This document shows, one piece after another, positions 39,601 through 49,574 of a DNA stretch of 64,000 bases. The stretch spans positions 78,580 to 142,579 of the forward strand of contig NZ_JABMII010000005.1 of NCBI RefSeq assembly GCF_014884995.1. Direction: 5' to 3'. A program made the position numbers and the translations under genes. Every line of letters begins with the position of its first letter. Position 1 is the stretch's first letter. This DNA comes from Spirabiliibacterium pneumoniae (GTDB lineage Bacteria > Pseudomonadota > Gammaproteobacteria > Enterobacterales > Pasteurellaceae). The notes beneath the pieces are model-generated. The model was not told the origin of the DNA, did no database searches, and saw nothing but the letters and a program-made list of their open reading frames with translations.

Positions 39601-40563
39601 CAAAATGTCGGTATTTTTGAGCTGATGTTTGGTGAGCGCATCGGCAGTATCACGAATTTCGCGCTCGCCGCTTAAAAATACCAAAATATCGCCACGCCCT
39701 TCACGCCTTAGCTCATCCACCGCGTCTAAAATGCCTTGAATTTGATCGCCGTCGTCATTGTCCAGCAAGGGGCGATAACGCACTTCCACAGGATAGGTGC
39801 GGCCTGAAACTTCAATGATCGGGGCATGATTGAAATGCTTAGAAAAGCGCTCCACATCAATGGTGGCAGAGGTGATAATCACTTTGAGATCAGGGCGTTT
39901 TGGCAGCAATTGCTTGAGATAACCCAAAATAAAATCATTATTTAAGCTGCGCTCGTGCGCCTCATCAATGATCAGTGTGTCATACGCATTCAAAAATCGA
40001 TCTTGTTGAATTTCAGCGAGCAAAATCCCATCTGTCATCAGCTTGATGCGTGAGTTTTCACTGACATGATCGCTAAACCGCACTTTAAAGCCCACCAACT
40101 CACCCAGTGGCGAGTGTAGCTCCTCAGCAATTCGCGTTGCCACCGAGCGCGCGGCAATCCGTCGCGGCTGGGTATGGCCGATCATCCCCTTAGTGCCCAG
40201 GCCAAGTTCAAGGCACATTTTCGGCAACTGCGTGGTTTTGCCCGAGCCAGTTTCACCCGCGATAATCACCACTTGGTTATCGCGGATAGTGTTTAAAATC
40301 TCCTCACGCCGCTCGCTCACTGGCAAATCAGGGTACTCAATTGAAAGTGCTGTTTGCCGCTGCGCTAGGCGCAACTGCGCGCGCTCAATATCCCGCGCAA
40401 TTTCCGCCGCGACCGCACTTTGCCCTTCTTGCGCCACCTTCGCCATGCCCATCACACGGCGCTTTAAACGCTGCTTATCAACAAACATCACCTCATCAAG
40501 CTGTGAGAGCAATGTTTTTTGTATAGGTGAAAGTGGCATACGCGGTTTTATTTTTTTGTTCAT
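36658..40563 (-). CDS. hrpA: DEAH-box RNA helicase HrpA
   Basis: ATP-dependent 3'-5' RNA helicase involved in translation quality control of stalled ribosomes. The 1301-residue protein matches the very long HrpA form, with Walker A GETGSGKTTQLPK near residue 103, DEAHER, SATIDVERF, and the helicase domain 2 motif QRKGRCGRVSEGIC. The large C-terminal DUF3418 region is intact. The ATG at 40563 gives MNKKIKPRMP; a second ATG at residue 9 is possible. Confidence 0.97.
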   Translation of the reverse strand: MNKKIKPRMPLSPIQKTLLSQLDEVMFVDKQRLKRRVMGMAKVAQEGQSAVAAEIARDIERAQLRLAQRQTALSIEYPDLPVSERREEILNTIRDNQVVIIAGETGSGKTTQLPKMCLELGLGTKGMIGHTQPRRIAARSVATRIAEELHSPLGELVGFKVRFSDHVSENSRIKLMTDGILLAEIQQDRFLNAYDTLIIDEAHERSLNNDFILGYLKQLLPKRPDLKVIITSATIDVERFSKHFNHAPIIEVSGRTYPVEVRYRPLLDNDDGDQIQGILDAVDELRREGRGDILVFLSGEREIRDTADALTKHQLKNTDILPLYARLSAQEQNKIFHPTSTSRIVLATNVAETSLTVPGIKYVIDTGLARISRYSYRTKVQRLPIEAISQASANQRKGRCGRVSEGICIRLYSEEDFNARPEFTDPEILRTNLASVILQMTALGLDDIERFPFVDAPDRRYIQDGIKLLEELRAFKTIKTRMGEKRVLTDDGKRLAGLPVDPRLGKMVLSAVKFASLREVMIIVSALSIQDVRERPQDKQQASDEKHRRFLDERSDFIAYLNLWDYLQAQQKALSANQFRKLCRAEFLNYLRIREWQDIYHQLRLSVREMGLHINSVAADYAAIHQALLTGLLSHIGMKEAEKQQYLGARNTHFAIFPNSTLFKKNPKWVMVAELVETSKLWGRTVAKIEPEWIEPLAPHLVKSSFSEPHWEKNKGAVIAQEKVVLYGLPIVVSRPVNYGRIDPVESREIFIQSALVEGNWLTKHKFFAQNLKLIREIEDLEHKSRRRDILVDERELFAFYDQRIGQEVVSQKHFDRWWQSVSKTQPELLNFEKSFLTRDDAQTVSQLDFPNFWYQGDIKLKLSYQFEPGSDADGVTVHIPLALLNQIDVRGFDWQIPGLRRELVVALIKGLPKSLRRNFVPAPNYAEAFLARVEPISQPLIESLSQALRRMTGVLVESDEWHVEQLPAHLRMTFRIVDDKGRKIDESTDLDALKFALKDKVQATLSEVADDGIEQSGIHIWNFDTLPHFYEQKKRGYSVKAYPALVDERDAVGIKLFETEFEQQRAMQAGLRRLLLLNVPSPIKYLHEKLPNKAKLGLYFTPFGHVLALIDDCIAAAVDKLIADFGGVVWQELEFERLRDYVREHLNETTVAIAEQVEQILNLNFQLSKRLKGKLDFTMAFALSDIKTQLAGLIYPHFVQQTGVERLKDLLRYLKAVEKRLDKLTVDVNRDRANMLRVEKVAQAYQQLLAKLPKSKPVSDEVAEIRYMIEELRVSLFAQQLGTPYPISDKRVLNAIHAQS

Positions 40564-40588
40564 AAATTATGTTATCTAATAATTTTGA

Positions 40589-41056
40589 TTATATTGGATA
40601 GACTTTTTCAAAGTATTCTAAAACGATTTCAGACCGTTTAGAAAATGTAGTTCCAATACGGCTTGCATATTGACTAAAAAAGCCAATATGCGCTTTTTTC
40701 CACCATTCATAGCTGCCATCTCCCTCACCTTCTAGGACTGCAAATTCTGGCGTAATATTATCAAAGGAACAAATATGAATTTCTGTTAACTTGATTATAC
40801 ATACAGGTTCTTGTTGCCAATTCAAAACAACTGTTATTCTGCCAACCTTAGGTAAAGGCTCATTCGCCATATCATAAGCGATTTTCAAACTACACGTTGC
40901 CCTTTTAATGCCCTGATTAACTAACATTGCACATTCATTAGCCGTAATGTCATCTAAGCCAAAGTATTCTGCCGAATATTCAGGAATAGCTAAACGTTCT
41001 TCAACACTTAATGTTTTAAGATAACCATGTAAAAAATCTTGCTGTATTTTATTCAT
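40589..41056 (-). CDS. ASCH-domain protein
   Basis: A 155-residue protein of the ASCH (PUA-like RNA-binding) family. The key features are VNQGIKRATCSLKIAYD, the strand IKLTEIHICSFDNIT and the EGEGDGSYEWWKKAHIGFF motif typical of the YhfF-like subgroup. Such proteins have been linked to RNA binding or to amidohydrolase activity on modified nucleosides. It lies between uvrB and hrpA on the same strand, with gaps of about 25-30 bases. Codon use looks more AT-rich than its neighbours, so it may be an addition to this locus. Confidence 0.85.
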   Translation of the reverse strand: MNKIQQDFLHGYLKTLSVEERLAIPEYSAEYFGLDDITANECAMLVNQGIKRATCSLKIAYDMANEPLPKVGRITVVLNWQQEPVCIIKLTEIHICSFDNITPEFAVLEGEGDGSYEWWKKAHIGFFSQYASRIGTTFSKRSEIVLEYFEKVYPI

Positions 41057-41083
41057 GAAATTGACCTATAAACCATCAACTCA

Positions 41084-43126
41084 CTATATTTTAACAAACT
41101 GTTCGCGCAGTTGATGGAGTTGGTCGCGCACGGCGGCGGCTTGTTCAAACTCCAAGTTTTGAGCATGCTGATACATTTGTTGTTCAAGTTTTTTGATCTG
41201 TTGTTCAAATTCTTTGGCATTTTTCGGCAGATCAATGCTGTTCGCCACCAAGTCGGCAAGTTTTTGTTTACTTTGCGCTTTTTGTTTGCTTTTGCGCGAG
41301 CCGCCTTGCCCGATGTCGAGCAGCTCGCCGACTTTTTTATTCAATGCCTGTGGTTTCAACCCATGTTCGGCATTAAACGCCATCTGCTTTTCGCGCCGAC
41401 GTTCGGTTTCGTCAATGGCTTTGCGCATGGAGTTGGTGATGGTGTCAGCATATAAAATAGCCTTGCCGTTAAGGTTCCGCGCTGCCCGCCCGATGGTTTG
41501 AATAAGCGAGCGCTCGGAGCGCAAAAAGCCTTCTTTGTCGGCGTCTAAAATCGCCACCAGAGACACTTCAGGAATGTCCAACCCTTCACGCAGCAAGTTA
41601 ATGCCCACCAACACATCAAACTCGCCAAGGCGCAAATCGCGGATAATCTCCACCCGCTCGACAGTATCAATGTCGGAATGCAAGTAACGCACGCGCACGC
41701 CGTGCTCTTCAAGGTAATCGGTGAGATCTTCCGCCATGCGTTTGGTCAATGTCGTCACCAGCACGCGTTCATTGTTATCTGACCGCACTTTGATTTCTGA
41801 CAGCAAATCATCGACCTGTGTAGCCACAGGACGCACCTCTAACACAGGATCAAGCAGCCCCGTTGGGCGCACCACTTGGTCAATTACCTCACCACCCGAT
41901 TTTTCCAATTCATAAGGCCCTGGTGTGGCGGAAATGTAAATCGTTTGCGGCGCAAGGCGTTCAAATTCTTCAAATTTTAGCGGGCGGTTATCCAACGCCG
42001 ATGGCAAACGGAAGCCGTATTCCACCAGCGTTTCTTTGCGCGAGCGGTCGCCACGATACATCCCACCGATTTGCGGAATGGTCACATGGGATTCATCAAT
42101 AAAGAGCAAGCCATCCGCGGGCAAGTAATCAAACAGTGTAGGTGGCGGTTCGCCCGCATTGCGCCCTGACAGGTAGCGCGAGTAGTTTTCAATCCCCGAG
42201 CAGTAGCCGAGTTCGTTCATCATTTCAATGTCAAACTGGGTGCGCTGGGTGATACGCTGCTCTTCTAGCAATTTGTTTTCTTTCAGTAAATATTCTCGCC
42301 GCTCGGCAAGCTCAAGCTTGATTTGCTCAATAGCCTGCAAAATGCGCTCACGCGGTGTGACGTAGTGCGTTTTGGGATAAATCGTATAACGCGGAATGGC
42401 GCCAAAATTATGACCAGTGAGTGGGTCAAATAAGCTCAGGCGCTCAATTTCATCGTCAAACAACTCCACTCGCAGCGCTTCGTCTTCTGATTCAGCGGGG
42501 AAAATGTCGATCACTTCACCGCGCACACGAAATGTCCCGCGTTGAAAGGCTTGATCGTTACGAGTATATTGCAACTCTGCCAAGCGGGTTAAAATATCGC
42601 GCTGATTGATGATTTCCCCCATTTGTAGATGCAGCATCATTTTTAAATAGGAGTCAGGATCGCCCAAGCCATAAATCGCCGACACCGATGCCACCACGAT
42701 GGTGTCACGTCGCTCTAAGAAAGATTTTGTGGCAGAAAGGCGCATTTGTTCAATTTGATCATTGACTGAGGCATCTTTCTCGATAAACGTGTCACTCGCA
42801 GGAACATAAGCCTCAGGCTGATAATAATCATAGTAGGACACAAAATATTCCACCGCATTTTCAGGAAAAAAGGCTTTCATTTCAGCATAAAGCTGCGCGG
42901 CCAGCGTTTTATTCGGCGCAAACACCATCGCAGGGCGGTTAAGACGGGCAATCACATTGGCCATGGTAAACGTTTTGCCCGAGCCAGTTACCCCCAACAA
43001 CGTTTGGTGTGCCAGCCCATTTTCCAACCCTTCTATGATCTTTTCGATCGCCTGAGGCTGATCGCCTGAAGGCGCAAAGTCGCTATGCAATTTAAATGGT
43101 TTGGCTTTTTGATGCGATTTAGACAT
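41084..43126 (-). CDS. uvrB: Excinuclease ABC subunit B
   Basis: Damage-verifying helicase of nucleotide excision repair. The 680-residue protein has Walker [14 protein letters not shown] near residue 45, the beta-hairpin [20 protein letters not shown] that clamps the damaged strand, DESHVTIPQ, and the C-terminal UvrC-binding coiled coil ([20 protein letters not shown]). The ATG at 43126 begins [23 protein letters not shown] as expected. The gap upstream is long and unusual. Confidence 0.98.
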   Translation of the reverse strand: MSKSHQKAKPFKLHSDFAPSGDQPQAIEKIIEGLENGLAHQTLLGVTGSGKTFTMANVIARLNRPAMVFAPNKTLAAQLYAEMKAFFPENAVEYFVSYYDYYQPEAYVPASDTFIEKDASVNDQIEQMRLSATKSFLERRDTIVVASVSAIYGLGDPDSYLKMMLHLQMGEIINQRDILTRLAELQYTRNDQAFQRGTFRVRGEVIDIFPAESEDEALRVELFDDEIERLSLFDPLTGHNFGAIPRYTIYPKTHYVTPRERILQAIEQIKLELAERREYLLKENKLLEEQRITQRTQFDIEMMNELGYCSGIENYSRYLSGRNAGEPPPTLFDYLPADGLLFIDESHVTIPQIGGMYRGDRSRKETLVEYGFRLPSALDNRPLKFEEFERLAPQTIYISATPGPYELEKSGGEVIDQVVRPTGLLDPVLEVRPVATQVDDLLSEIKVRSDNNERVLVTTLTKRMAEDLTDYLEEHGVRVRYLHSDIDTVERVEIIRDLRLGEFDVLVGINLLREGLDIPEVSLVAILDADKEGFLRSERSLIQTIGRAARNLNGKAILYADTITNSMRKAIDETERRREKQMAFNAEHGLKPQALNKKVGELLDIGQGGSRKSKQKAQSKQKLADLVANSIDLPKNAKEFEQQIKKLEQQMYQHAQNLEFEQAAAVRDQLHQLREQFVKI

Positions 43127-43289
43127 GGGTTTCTCGGTTGTAACAAATTAAAATGATTCTAGCATAAAATTTTTAGAAATTCTTATTGCAGTTATTGGTG
43201 AAATCTCTACCTAAAGTGCGGTATAAAAGGTGCTGAAACGATTAAAAAAAGAAAGTCTTTTTTCGCGTTTTACACAGACAAAAAGCTGT

Positions 43290-43500
43290 CAAGTGGTGAG
43301 CTTCAAATTTTTGAAAAAAATTCTCAAAAAAAGACTAGATTTTTTTTAACTTATTGATAATTAGTTAAAAGTTATTTTATAGTCAAATTTGCACGCAAGT
43401 CAGATAAACCGTGTTATTTCTATAATTTATGACATTCTCCCAAAACTAGTCCACAAAGTTATCCACAGCAGATGTGGATATAAAATTGATCTATTTTATC
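43290..43500. other. AT-rich gap with DnaA-box-like sites
   Basis: The 463-base gap between uvrB and tRNA-Asn holds no gene. It is very AT-rich from 43,290 to 43,420. A perfect DnaA box TTATCCACA lies at 43459-43467, and an inverted copy with one mismatch (TGTGGATAT) at 43473-43481; together they form the dyad ATCCACA-N5-TGTGGAT. A weaker copy is at 43447-43455. GATCTATTTTATC at 43488-43500 resembles the E. coli oriC 13-mer with two mismatches. Its role is unknown. Confidence 0.4.
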
Positions 43501-43524
43501 TGCGTAAATTTTATACAATACAAC

Positions 43525-43553
43525 TTGACAACACAAAATGAACTCACTAAGAT
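43525..43553 (+). promoter_or_regulatory. Promoter of tRNA-Asn
   Basis: TTGACA (43525-43530) and TAAGAT (43548-43553) are separated by 17 bases, 36 bases upstream of the mature tRNA. Confidence 0.75.
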
Positions 43554-43589
43554 AAGCACCCTTAATCGCAGTAGCGATAACGAGTTTAT

Positions 43590-43665
43590 TCCTCCTTAGT
43601 TCAGTCGGTAGAACGGCGGACTGTTAATCCGTATGTCGCTGGTTCAAGTCCAGCAGGAGGAGCCA
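43590..43665 (+). tRNA. tRNA-Asn (GTT)
   Basis: A 76-base tRNA with the acceptor stem TCCTCCT/AGGAGGA, D-arm TTCAGTCGGTAGAA, anticodon loop CTGTTAA with anticodon GTT at 43623-43625, T-arm GGTTCAAGTCC and an encoded CCA end. It decodes AAC and AAU. Discriminator base is G. Confidence 0.97.
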
Positions 43666-43801
43666 CTTTTCTCTATTGGTTGGCTTTTTATTTGTCTCCT
43701 TTTGTAAAACGCTTTTCATAGCCAATAGAGCTTAGCCCTTAATTGTTATGCAATTATGGGCTTTATTTTTATCTAAAACCGCACTTTGCCTTGAGGACGC
43801 C

Positions 43802-44767
43802 ATGACATTAACGTATGCCATTCTTTCCATCATCATCGGTCTTGCTGCGCTAGTGTGGAGTGCTGATCGCTTTGTGCAAGGTGCTGTCGCATTAGCTAAC
43901 CATTTTGGCATGCCAAAAATTTTGATCGGTATGCTAATTGTCGGTTTTGGTACCTCTGCCCCTGAAATTGTTGTATCTGCCACCTCTGCCCTGGAAGGCA
44001 ATCCTGGCATCGCTTTGGGTAATGCTTATGGCTCAAATATCGCAAATCTCGCCTTGATTCTTGGCGTTACAGCAGTTATCAGCCCAATCTTGGTTGCCCC
44101 CAGTACGCTGCGCAAAGAACTGCCTCAGCTCCTAGCCGTCACTCTCATTTCGATTGCATTGCTGCTCGATGGCGAAGTATCCCGACTCGACGGCATTATT
44201 TTACTGCTGCTTTTCGCAACCTTTATGTTTTGGAGCGTTTATCAAGCACTGCGCGCTAAATATCGCCCACAAGAAACCCTCGAAATTGACACCAGCATCC
44301 GTTTACCGAAAGCGTTACTGCTGCTCATCGTCGGCATCGTGTTGTTAGTGGCAAGCTCCCAGCTATTGGTCTCAGGAGCGGTGTTTATCGCTCAGGCTTT
44401 TGGCGTGAGCGATTTAGTGATTGGCCTCACGGTGATCGCCATCGGCACATCACTGCCAGAACTGGCCTCCTCCATTTCCGCCGCCCGACAGCACCAACAT
44501 GAGCTGGCACTGGGGAATGTGATCGGCTCAAATATGTTTAATACATTAGCCGTTGTGGGGCTGGCAGGCACAATCAAGCCAATGCACGCAGGCTTTGAAG
44601 TCGTCTATCGTGATATGCCTGTTATGCTGGCGCTCACCTTGCTATTATTTATCATTGGTTATCGCTACCGCGCGCCAAGTGGACATATCTACCGCTGGGC
44701 TGGGGCTTTACTCCTGCTTTGCTATATCGCTTACAACGCATTCATCTTCCTAAGCCTGCGCAGCTAG
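43802..44767 (+). CDS. Ca2+/Na+ exchanger family protein (YrbG type)
   Basis: Inner-membrane cation exchanger, about 321 residues with ten hydrophobic helices in two inverted halves. The duplicated alpha repeats are visible: GFGTSAPEIVVSATSALEGN with GNAYGSNIANLALILG in the first half, and AIGTSLPELASSISAARQ with GNVIGSNMFNTLAVVG in the second. The ATG at 43802 has the ribosome site GAGG; the upstream ATG at 43748 is rejected. It resembles E. coli YrbG, but ion preference is not known. Confidence 0.88.
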   Translation: MTLTYAILSIIIGLAALVWSADRFVQGAVALANHFGMPKILIGMLIVGFGTSAPEIVVSATSALEGNPGIALGNAYGSNIANLALILGVTAVISPILVAPSTLRKELPQLLAVTLISIALLLDGEVSRLDGIILLLLFATFMFWSVYQALRAKYRPQETLEIDTSIRLPKALLLLIVGIVLLVASSQLLVSGAVFIAQAFGVSDLVIGLTVIAIGTSLPELASSISAARQHQHELALGNVIGSNMFNTLAVVGLAGTIKPMHAGFEVVYRDMPVMLALTLLLFIIGYRYRAPSGHIYRWAGALLLLCYIAYNAFIFLSLRS

Positions 44768-44843
44768 CAGGGCCCGCCTGGCTAGCTTAAACCGCACTTT
44801 TACGCTAAAATGGCGTTCATTTACACCACAATATGGAATCATT

Positions 44844-46514
44844 ATGTCAACCCAATTTGTTTATACTATGCACCGCGTGGGCAAGGTTGTCCCACCGAAA
44901 CGACACATTCTAAAAAATATTTCCTTGAGTTTCTTCCCTGGCGCAAAAATTGGCGTGTTAGGCTTAAATGGCGCGGGGAAATCCACCTTGCTGCGGATTA
45001 TGGCTGGCATCGATACAGATATTGAAGGTGAAGCGCGCCCTCAACCTGGCATCAAAATTGGTTACCTGCCGCAAGAGCCAAAACTTGAACCACAACAAAC
45101 CGTTAAAGAAGCCGTTGAAGAGGCGGTCAGTGAAGTTAAAACCGCACTTTCACGCCTTGATCAAGTCTATGCTGCTTACGCCGAACCCGATGCAGACTTT
45201 GATGCCCTCGCAGCCGAGCAAGCCGAGCTTGAAGCCATTATTCAAGCTCACGATGGACATAATCTTGATAATCAACTTGAACGTGCTGCCGATGCCCTAC
45301 GCTTGCCCGAATGGGATGCCAAAATTAAAAATCTATCAGGGGGGGAACGCCGTCGCGTTGCCCTGTGTCGCTTGCTACTCGAAAAGCCCGATATGCTGCT
45401 GCTTGATGAGCCAACCAACCATTTAGATGCTGAATCTGTCGCATGGCTTGAGCGCTTCTTGCATGACTATGAAGGCACTGTGGTGGCCATTACCCATGAC
45501 CGTTATTTCCTCGACAACGTTGCAGGCTGGATTTTAGAGCTTGACCGTGGTGAAGGCATTCCATGGGAAGGAAACTATTCCTCATGGCTAGAGCAAAAAG
45601 AAAAACGCCTTGCCCAAGAGGCAGCCAGTGAAAGTGCTCGTCAAAAATCCATTGAAAAAGAGCTCGAATGGGTGCGTCAAAATCCAAAAGGCCGCCAAGC
45701 CAAAAGCAAGGCTCGCATGGCGCGCTTTGAAGAACTCAACTCCAGCGAATATCAAAAACGCAATGAAACGAACGAATTGTTCATTCCACCAGGTGAGCGA
45801 CTAGGCGACAAAGTCATTGAAGTGAAAAATCTCAGCAAAAGCTATGGCAACCGCACTTTGATTGACGATCTCTCCTTTACGATTCCAAAAGGCGCGATTG
45901 TGGGCATCATTGGTGCCAACGGCGCAGGGAAATCCACCCTATTTAGAATGTTGTCAGGTCAAGAAAAACCTGACAGCGGTGAAATCACTTTAGGTGAAAC
46001 TGTCAAACTGGCCTGTGTGGATCAATTCCGTGACGCCATGGACAACAAAAAAACTGTATGGGAAGAAGTATCAAACGGTTTAGATATTATGAAAATTGGC
46101 AACTTCGAGATCCCAAGCCGAGCATATGTTGGGCGCTTTAATTTCAAAGGTGTAGATCAGCAAAAACGCGTCGGCGAACTCTCTGGCGGTGAACGTGGAC
46201 GACTGCATTTAGCCAAACTGCTACAAGCTGGCGGCAACGTATTATTACTCGATGAACCAACCAACGATCTTGATGTTGAAACCCTACGCGCACTGGAAAA
46301 TGCACTGTTAGAATTCCCAGGCTGCGCACTCGTCATCTCGCACGACCGCTGGTTCTTAGACCGCATCGCCACCCATATTCTTGACTACGGCGACGAAGGA
46401 AAAGTCACCTTCTACGAAGGTAACTTCTCCGATTACGAAGAATGGAAAAAGAAAACCTATGGCGCCGACGCACTAGAACCCAAACGAATGAAATACAAAC
46501 GCATTGCAAAATAA
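44844..46514 (+). CDS. ettA: Energy-dependent translational throttle protein EttA
   Basis: ABC-F ATPase that binds the ribosomal E site and restrains the first elongation step at low ATP/ADP. The 556-residue protein has two ABC domains, with Walker A GLNGAGKST and GANGAGKST, signatures LSGGERRR and LSGGERGR, and DEPTNHLD and DEPTNDLD. The linker between them (about 240-310) is charged. The length matches E. coli EttA (555). Confidence 0.97.
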   Translation: MSTQFVYTMHRVGKVVPPKRHILKNISLSFFPGAKIGVLGLNGAGKSTLLRIMAGIDTDIEGEARPQPGIKIGYLPQEPKLEPQQTVKEAVEEAVSEVKTALSRLDQVYAAYAEPDADFDALAAEQAELEAIIQAHDGHNLDNQLERAADALRLPEWDAKIKNLSGGERRRVALCRLLLEKPDMLLLDEPTNHLDAESVAWLERFLHDYEGTVVAITHDRYFLDNVAGWILELDRGEGIPWEGNYSSWLEQKEKRLAQEAASESARQKSIEKELEWVRQNPKGRQAKSKARMARFEELNSSEYQKRNETNELFIPPGERLGDKVIEVKNLSKSYGNRTLIDDLSFTIPKGAIVGIIGANGAGKSTLFRMLSGQEKPDSGEITLGETVKLACVDQFRDAMDNKKTVWEEVSNGLDIMKIGNFEIPSRAYVGRFNFKGVDQQKRVGELSGGERGRLHLAKLLQAGGNVLLLDEPTNDLDVETLRALENALLEFPGCALVISHDRWFLDRIATHILDYGDEGKVTFYEGNFSDYEEWKKKTYGADALEPKRMKYKRIAK

Positions 46515-46519
46515 AACAG

Positions 46520-46545
46520 AAAGTGCGGTTTGGCCGCACTTTTTT
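46520..46545. terminator. Inverted uptake-signal terminator between ettA and elyC
   Basis: AAAGTGCGG (46520-46528) and CCGCACTTT (46534-46542) form a 9-base-pair stem, followed by a run of Ts for ettA. It also lies just beyond the end of the convergent elyC. Confidence 0.8.
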
Positions 46546-47335
46546 ATTTCATAATCTCCAGTTTTAATACCCAATAACCAAGCCACTCTTTGAGGGCTTG
46601 TTGGCTGCTCATTAGGGCACCTGCCTGTGGGATGTAGTTAATCACGCCGCTGTCCAATTCCATTTGGGTGTTGACCATGCCAGGGAGAACGGTAAGACCT
46701 TGACGTTCAAATAAAAATTTCGCGCGTTGCATGTGCCAGTCGTTAGTGACCAGTATGATAGTTGGGTTTTTGATGCCGTCTTTTTCCAATACTTCACGGC
46801 TCAATCGGGCATTTTCTGTGGTGGTGTGGGATTTATTCTCAATCCACTTTGGTTGAATATTGAAATAATAATTGAATTCACGCGCCATGGCATCCGCTTC
46901 GGCTTCGCAATCAAATAAGCTGCCCCCCGTAACCAGTAATGGCAATCCTGTTTTTTTGTGCAGCTGTGCGCCAAAGCGCATGCGTTCAAGTGGCATGCCA
47001 CCGATAGTACATTCATGAATGCCTAGATCACTTTCACGCACCCCACCACCCAGCACCACGATTAAATCCCCTTGCTTGAATTGATCAAGCGTTGGCAAGG
47101 TTAAATGCGCGGTCAGCGATTTTTGTAAATGGTGTGCCACAAACGGCGTGCTGAGCAAAAAAAGCAAACCGATAGCGAATGCGCCACTTATGCGCCCGAG
47201 CAGTTTCCAGTTGAGATAATAACAAAGTGCGGTAAACAGTAATAATAAAATGATGTTAAAAGGGGGCAATAACGCATTGAGCAGCACTTTGCGCAAAATA
47301 ATATCCACAGGCAACTCCAATAAAAAAGGGCTCAT
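46544..47335 (-). CDS. Envelope biogenesis factor ElyC-like (DUF218, YdcF/SanA family)
   Basis: A 263-residue inner-membrane protein with two N-terminal hydrophobic helices (about 18-38 and 45-68) and a periplasmic DUF218 domain. The domain shows IVVLGGGVRESDLG, PLLVTGGSLFDCEA and the NARLSREVLEKDGI and VTNDWHMQRAKFLF segments typical of the family. E. coli ElyC affects peptidoglycan synthesis at low temperature, probably through lipid carrier metabolism. The two membrane helices favour ElyC over SanA. Confidence 0.82.
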   Translation of the reverse strand: MSPFLLELPVDIILRKVLLNALLPPFNIILLLLFTALCYYLNWKLLGRISGAFAIGLLFLLSTPFVAHHLQKSLTAHLTLPTLDQFKQGDLIVVLGGGVRESDLGIHECTIGGMPLERMRFGAQLHKKTGLPLLVTGGSLFDCEAEADAMAREFNYYFNIQPKWIENKSHTTTENARLSREVLEKDGIKNPTIILVTNDWHMQRAKFLFERQGLTVLPGMVNTQMELDSGVINYIPQAGALMSSQQALKEWLGYWVLKLEIMK

Positions 47336-47367
47336 CGGCCCTTAGTATAACAAAAAATTTCGCTTGC

Positions 47368-48295
<928 letters not shown>

Positions 48296-48366
48296 AAAAT
48301 AAACAGCATTGAGGCATAAGTCAACGTGGATATTTTCACATTAAACGTGAATAAATTTCATAATTC

Positions 48367-49449
48367 CTATTTTTCACCATTACCTAAAATATAGGCTAAT
48401 TTTTCTGTTGCAGGGTTCGCTTCCAGTGCAATTTTGGTCGCCATCGTTAATGGCACTGAGAGAAACATGCCCACAATGCCCAGCAACCAGCCCCAGAATA
48501 TTAAGGAAATAAATACAATTAGGGTAGAAAGCCCAAGCCGTGAGCCCATCATTTTAGGCTCGACCACACTACCAACCACGATATTAATGGCGGTGTAAGT
48601 GGCAATCAGCACCACGCCTTCGAGCACACCGTTGAGGATAAAGGCTTGTATCACTGCTGGAATAGCTGCAATAATCGAGCCAATGTTTGGCACATAGTTA
48701 AGCAAGAATGCCAACGTGCCCCACAAAATCGCATATTGCACCCCAAGCAATTTGAGTACAATGTAGATAACAATCCCTGTCATGATGCTGGTGATGGTTT
48801 TGATCGATAAATACTGAATCACGCCATCGACCACTCGATACACATCACTTTTCACTTGGCGTTGCTCACCCACAGTTTGTCCGCTAACTAGATAATTGAG
48901 TTTACGCTTAGCCAGTGGAATTTCAGAAAGCATAAATACTACAATTAAAAACAGTACAAACACATCACTCACCATACCAGACACTTGCCCTAGCGCATTG
49001 CTGACAAAATTCATTACGGTATTAGGATCAAAACTTTCTGCTAGCTTTTGCTGTGGAACTAGGGCATTCAGGTTATAGTGCTGCGCCCATTTAAGAAGCC
49101 ACTGCATTTTTTCGGATAATAATGTTTTATATTGCGGTAATGAGGCTGTAAATTCATTAATTGAAGCGCCAATCATCGAGGCAAAAATGCTAAAACCGAT
49201 GAAAATCACCAACAACAAAATACCAATTGCCAGCCATTGTGGGATCTTATAACGCATCATTTTTTTAATCAGCGGGGAACATACAATCGCAATAAACAGC
49301 GCCAGCAATAATGGCGTAAGCAAATCGGCCGCCGCTTTAACGCCAGCTAAAATAACAATGGCGCATGCTATTGTTACCACAACAGGCACAAAATGTGTGT
49401 GATAATGTTCGGGATGAAGTTGAATATTCGGATCCTGCTTTTTTTCCAT
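48367..49449 (-). CDS. AI-2E family transporter (TqsA/PerM-like)
   Basis: Inner-membrane protein of about 360 residues with eight or so hydrophobic segments. The N-terminal pair (VTIACAIVILAGVKAAADLL; PLLLALFIAIVCSPLI), the soluble stretch about 100-160 and the C-terminal NYVPNIGSIIAAIPAV and FWGWLLGIVGMFLSVPL segments are typical. Members export autoinducer-2 or act as Na+/H+ antiporters; which applies here is unclear. The ATG at 49449 (MEKKQDPNIQ) follows GGAAG and is preferred over one at 49509. Confidence 0.85.
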   Translation of the reverse strand: MEKKQDPNIQLHPEHYHTHFVPVVVTIACAIVILAGVKAAADLLTPLLLALFIAIVCSPLIKKMMRYKIPQWLAIGILLLVIFIGFSIFASMIGASINEFTASLPQYKTLLSEKMQWLLKWAQHYNLNALVPQQKLAESFDPNTVMNFVSNALGQVSGMVSDVFVLFLIVVFMLSEIPLAKRKLNYLVSGQTVGEQRQVKSDVYRVVDGVIQYLSIKTITSIMTGIVIYIVLKLLGVQYAILWGTLAFLLNYVPNIGSIIAAIPAVIQAFILNGVLEGVVLIATYTAINIVVGSVVEPKMMGSRLGLSTLIVFISLIFWGWLLGIVGMFLSVPLTMATKIALEANPATEKLAYILGNGEK

Positions 49450-49524
49450 AATCTGACTTCCAATTAAAATAGGCGTGGGTATTATACCTGTTTTTAAACT
49501 AGACCGCACTTTTGATTACATATT

Positions 49525-49548
49525 AAAAAACCCAGCCGAAGCTGGGTC
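49525..49548 (-). terminator. Terminator of ompA
   Basis: ACCCAGC and GCTGGGT form a stem around CGAA; on the minus strand it is followed by T6. It lies about 25 bases beyond the ompA stop. Confidence 0.92.
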
Positions 49549-49574
49549 TTGTTTAAAACATCAGTAATCAGTGA

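Noticed and set aside
43290..43500. Chromosomal replication origin
   Set aside because: There are only two or three DnaA boxes, and the genes usually beside oriC in this family (mnmG/gidA, mioC) are absent; kept only as a DnaA-binding region.
43671..43730. CTCTATTGG and CCAATAGAG inverted repeat after tRNA-Asn as an attachment site
   Set aside because: There is no sign of integrated DNA next to it and no repeat of the tRNA 3' end nearby.
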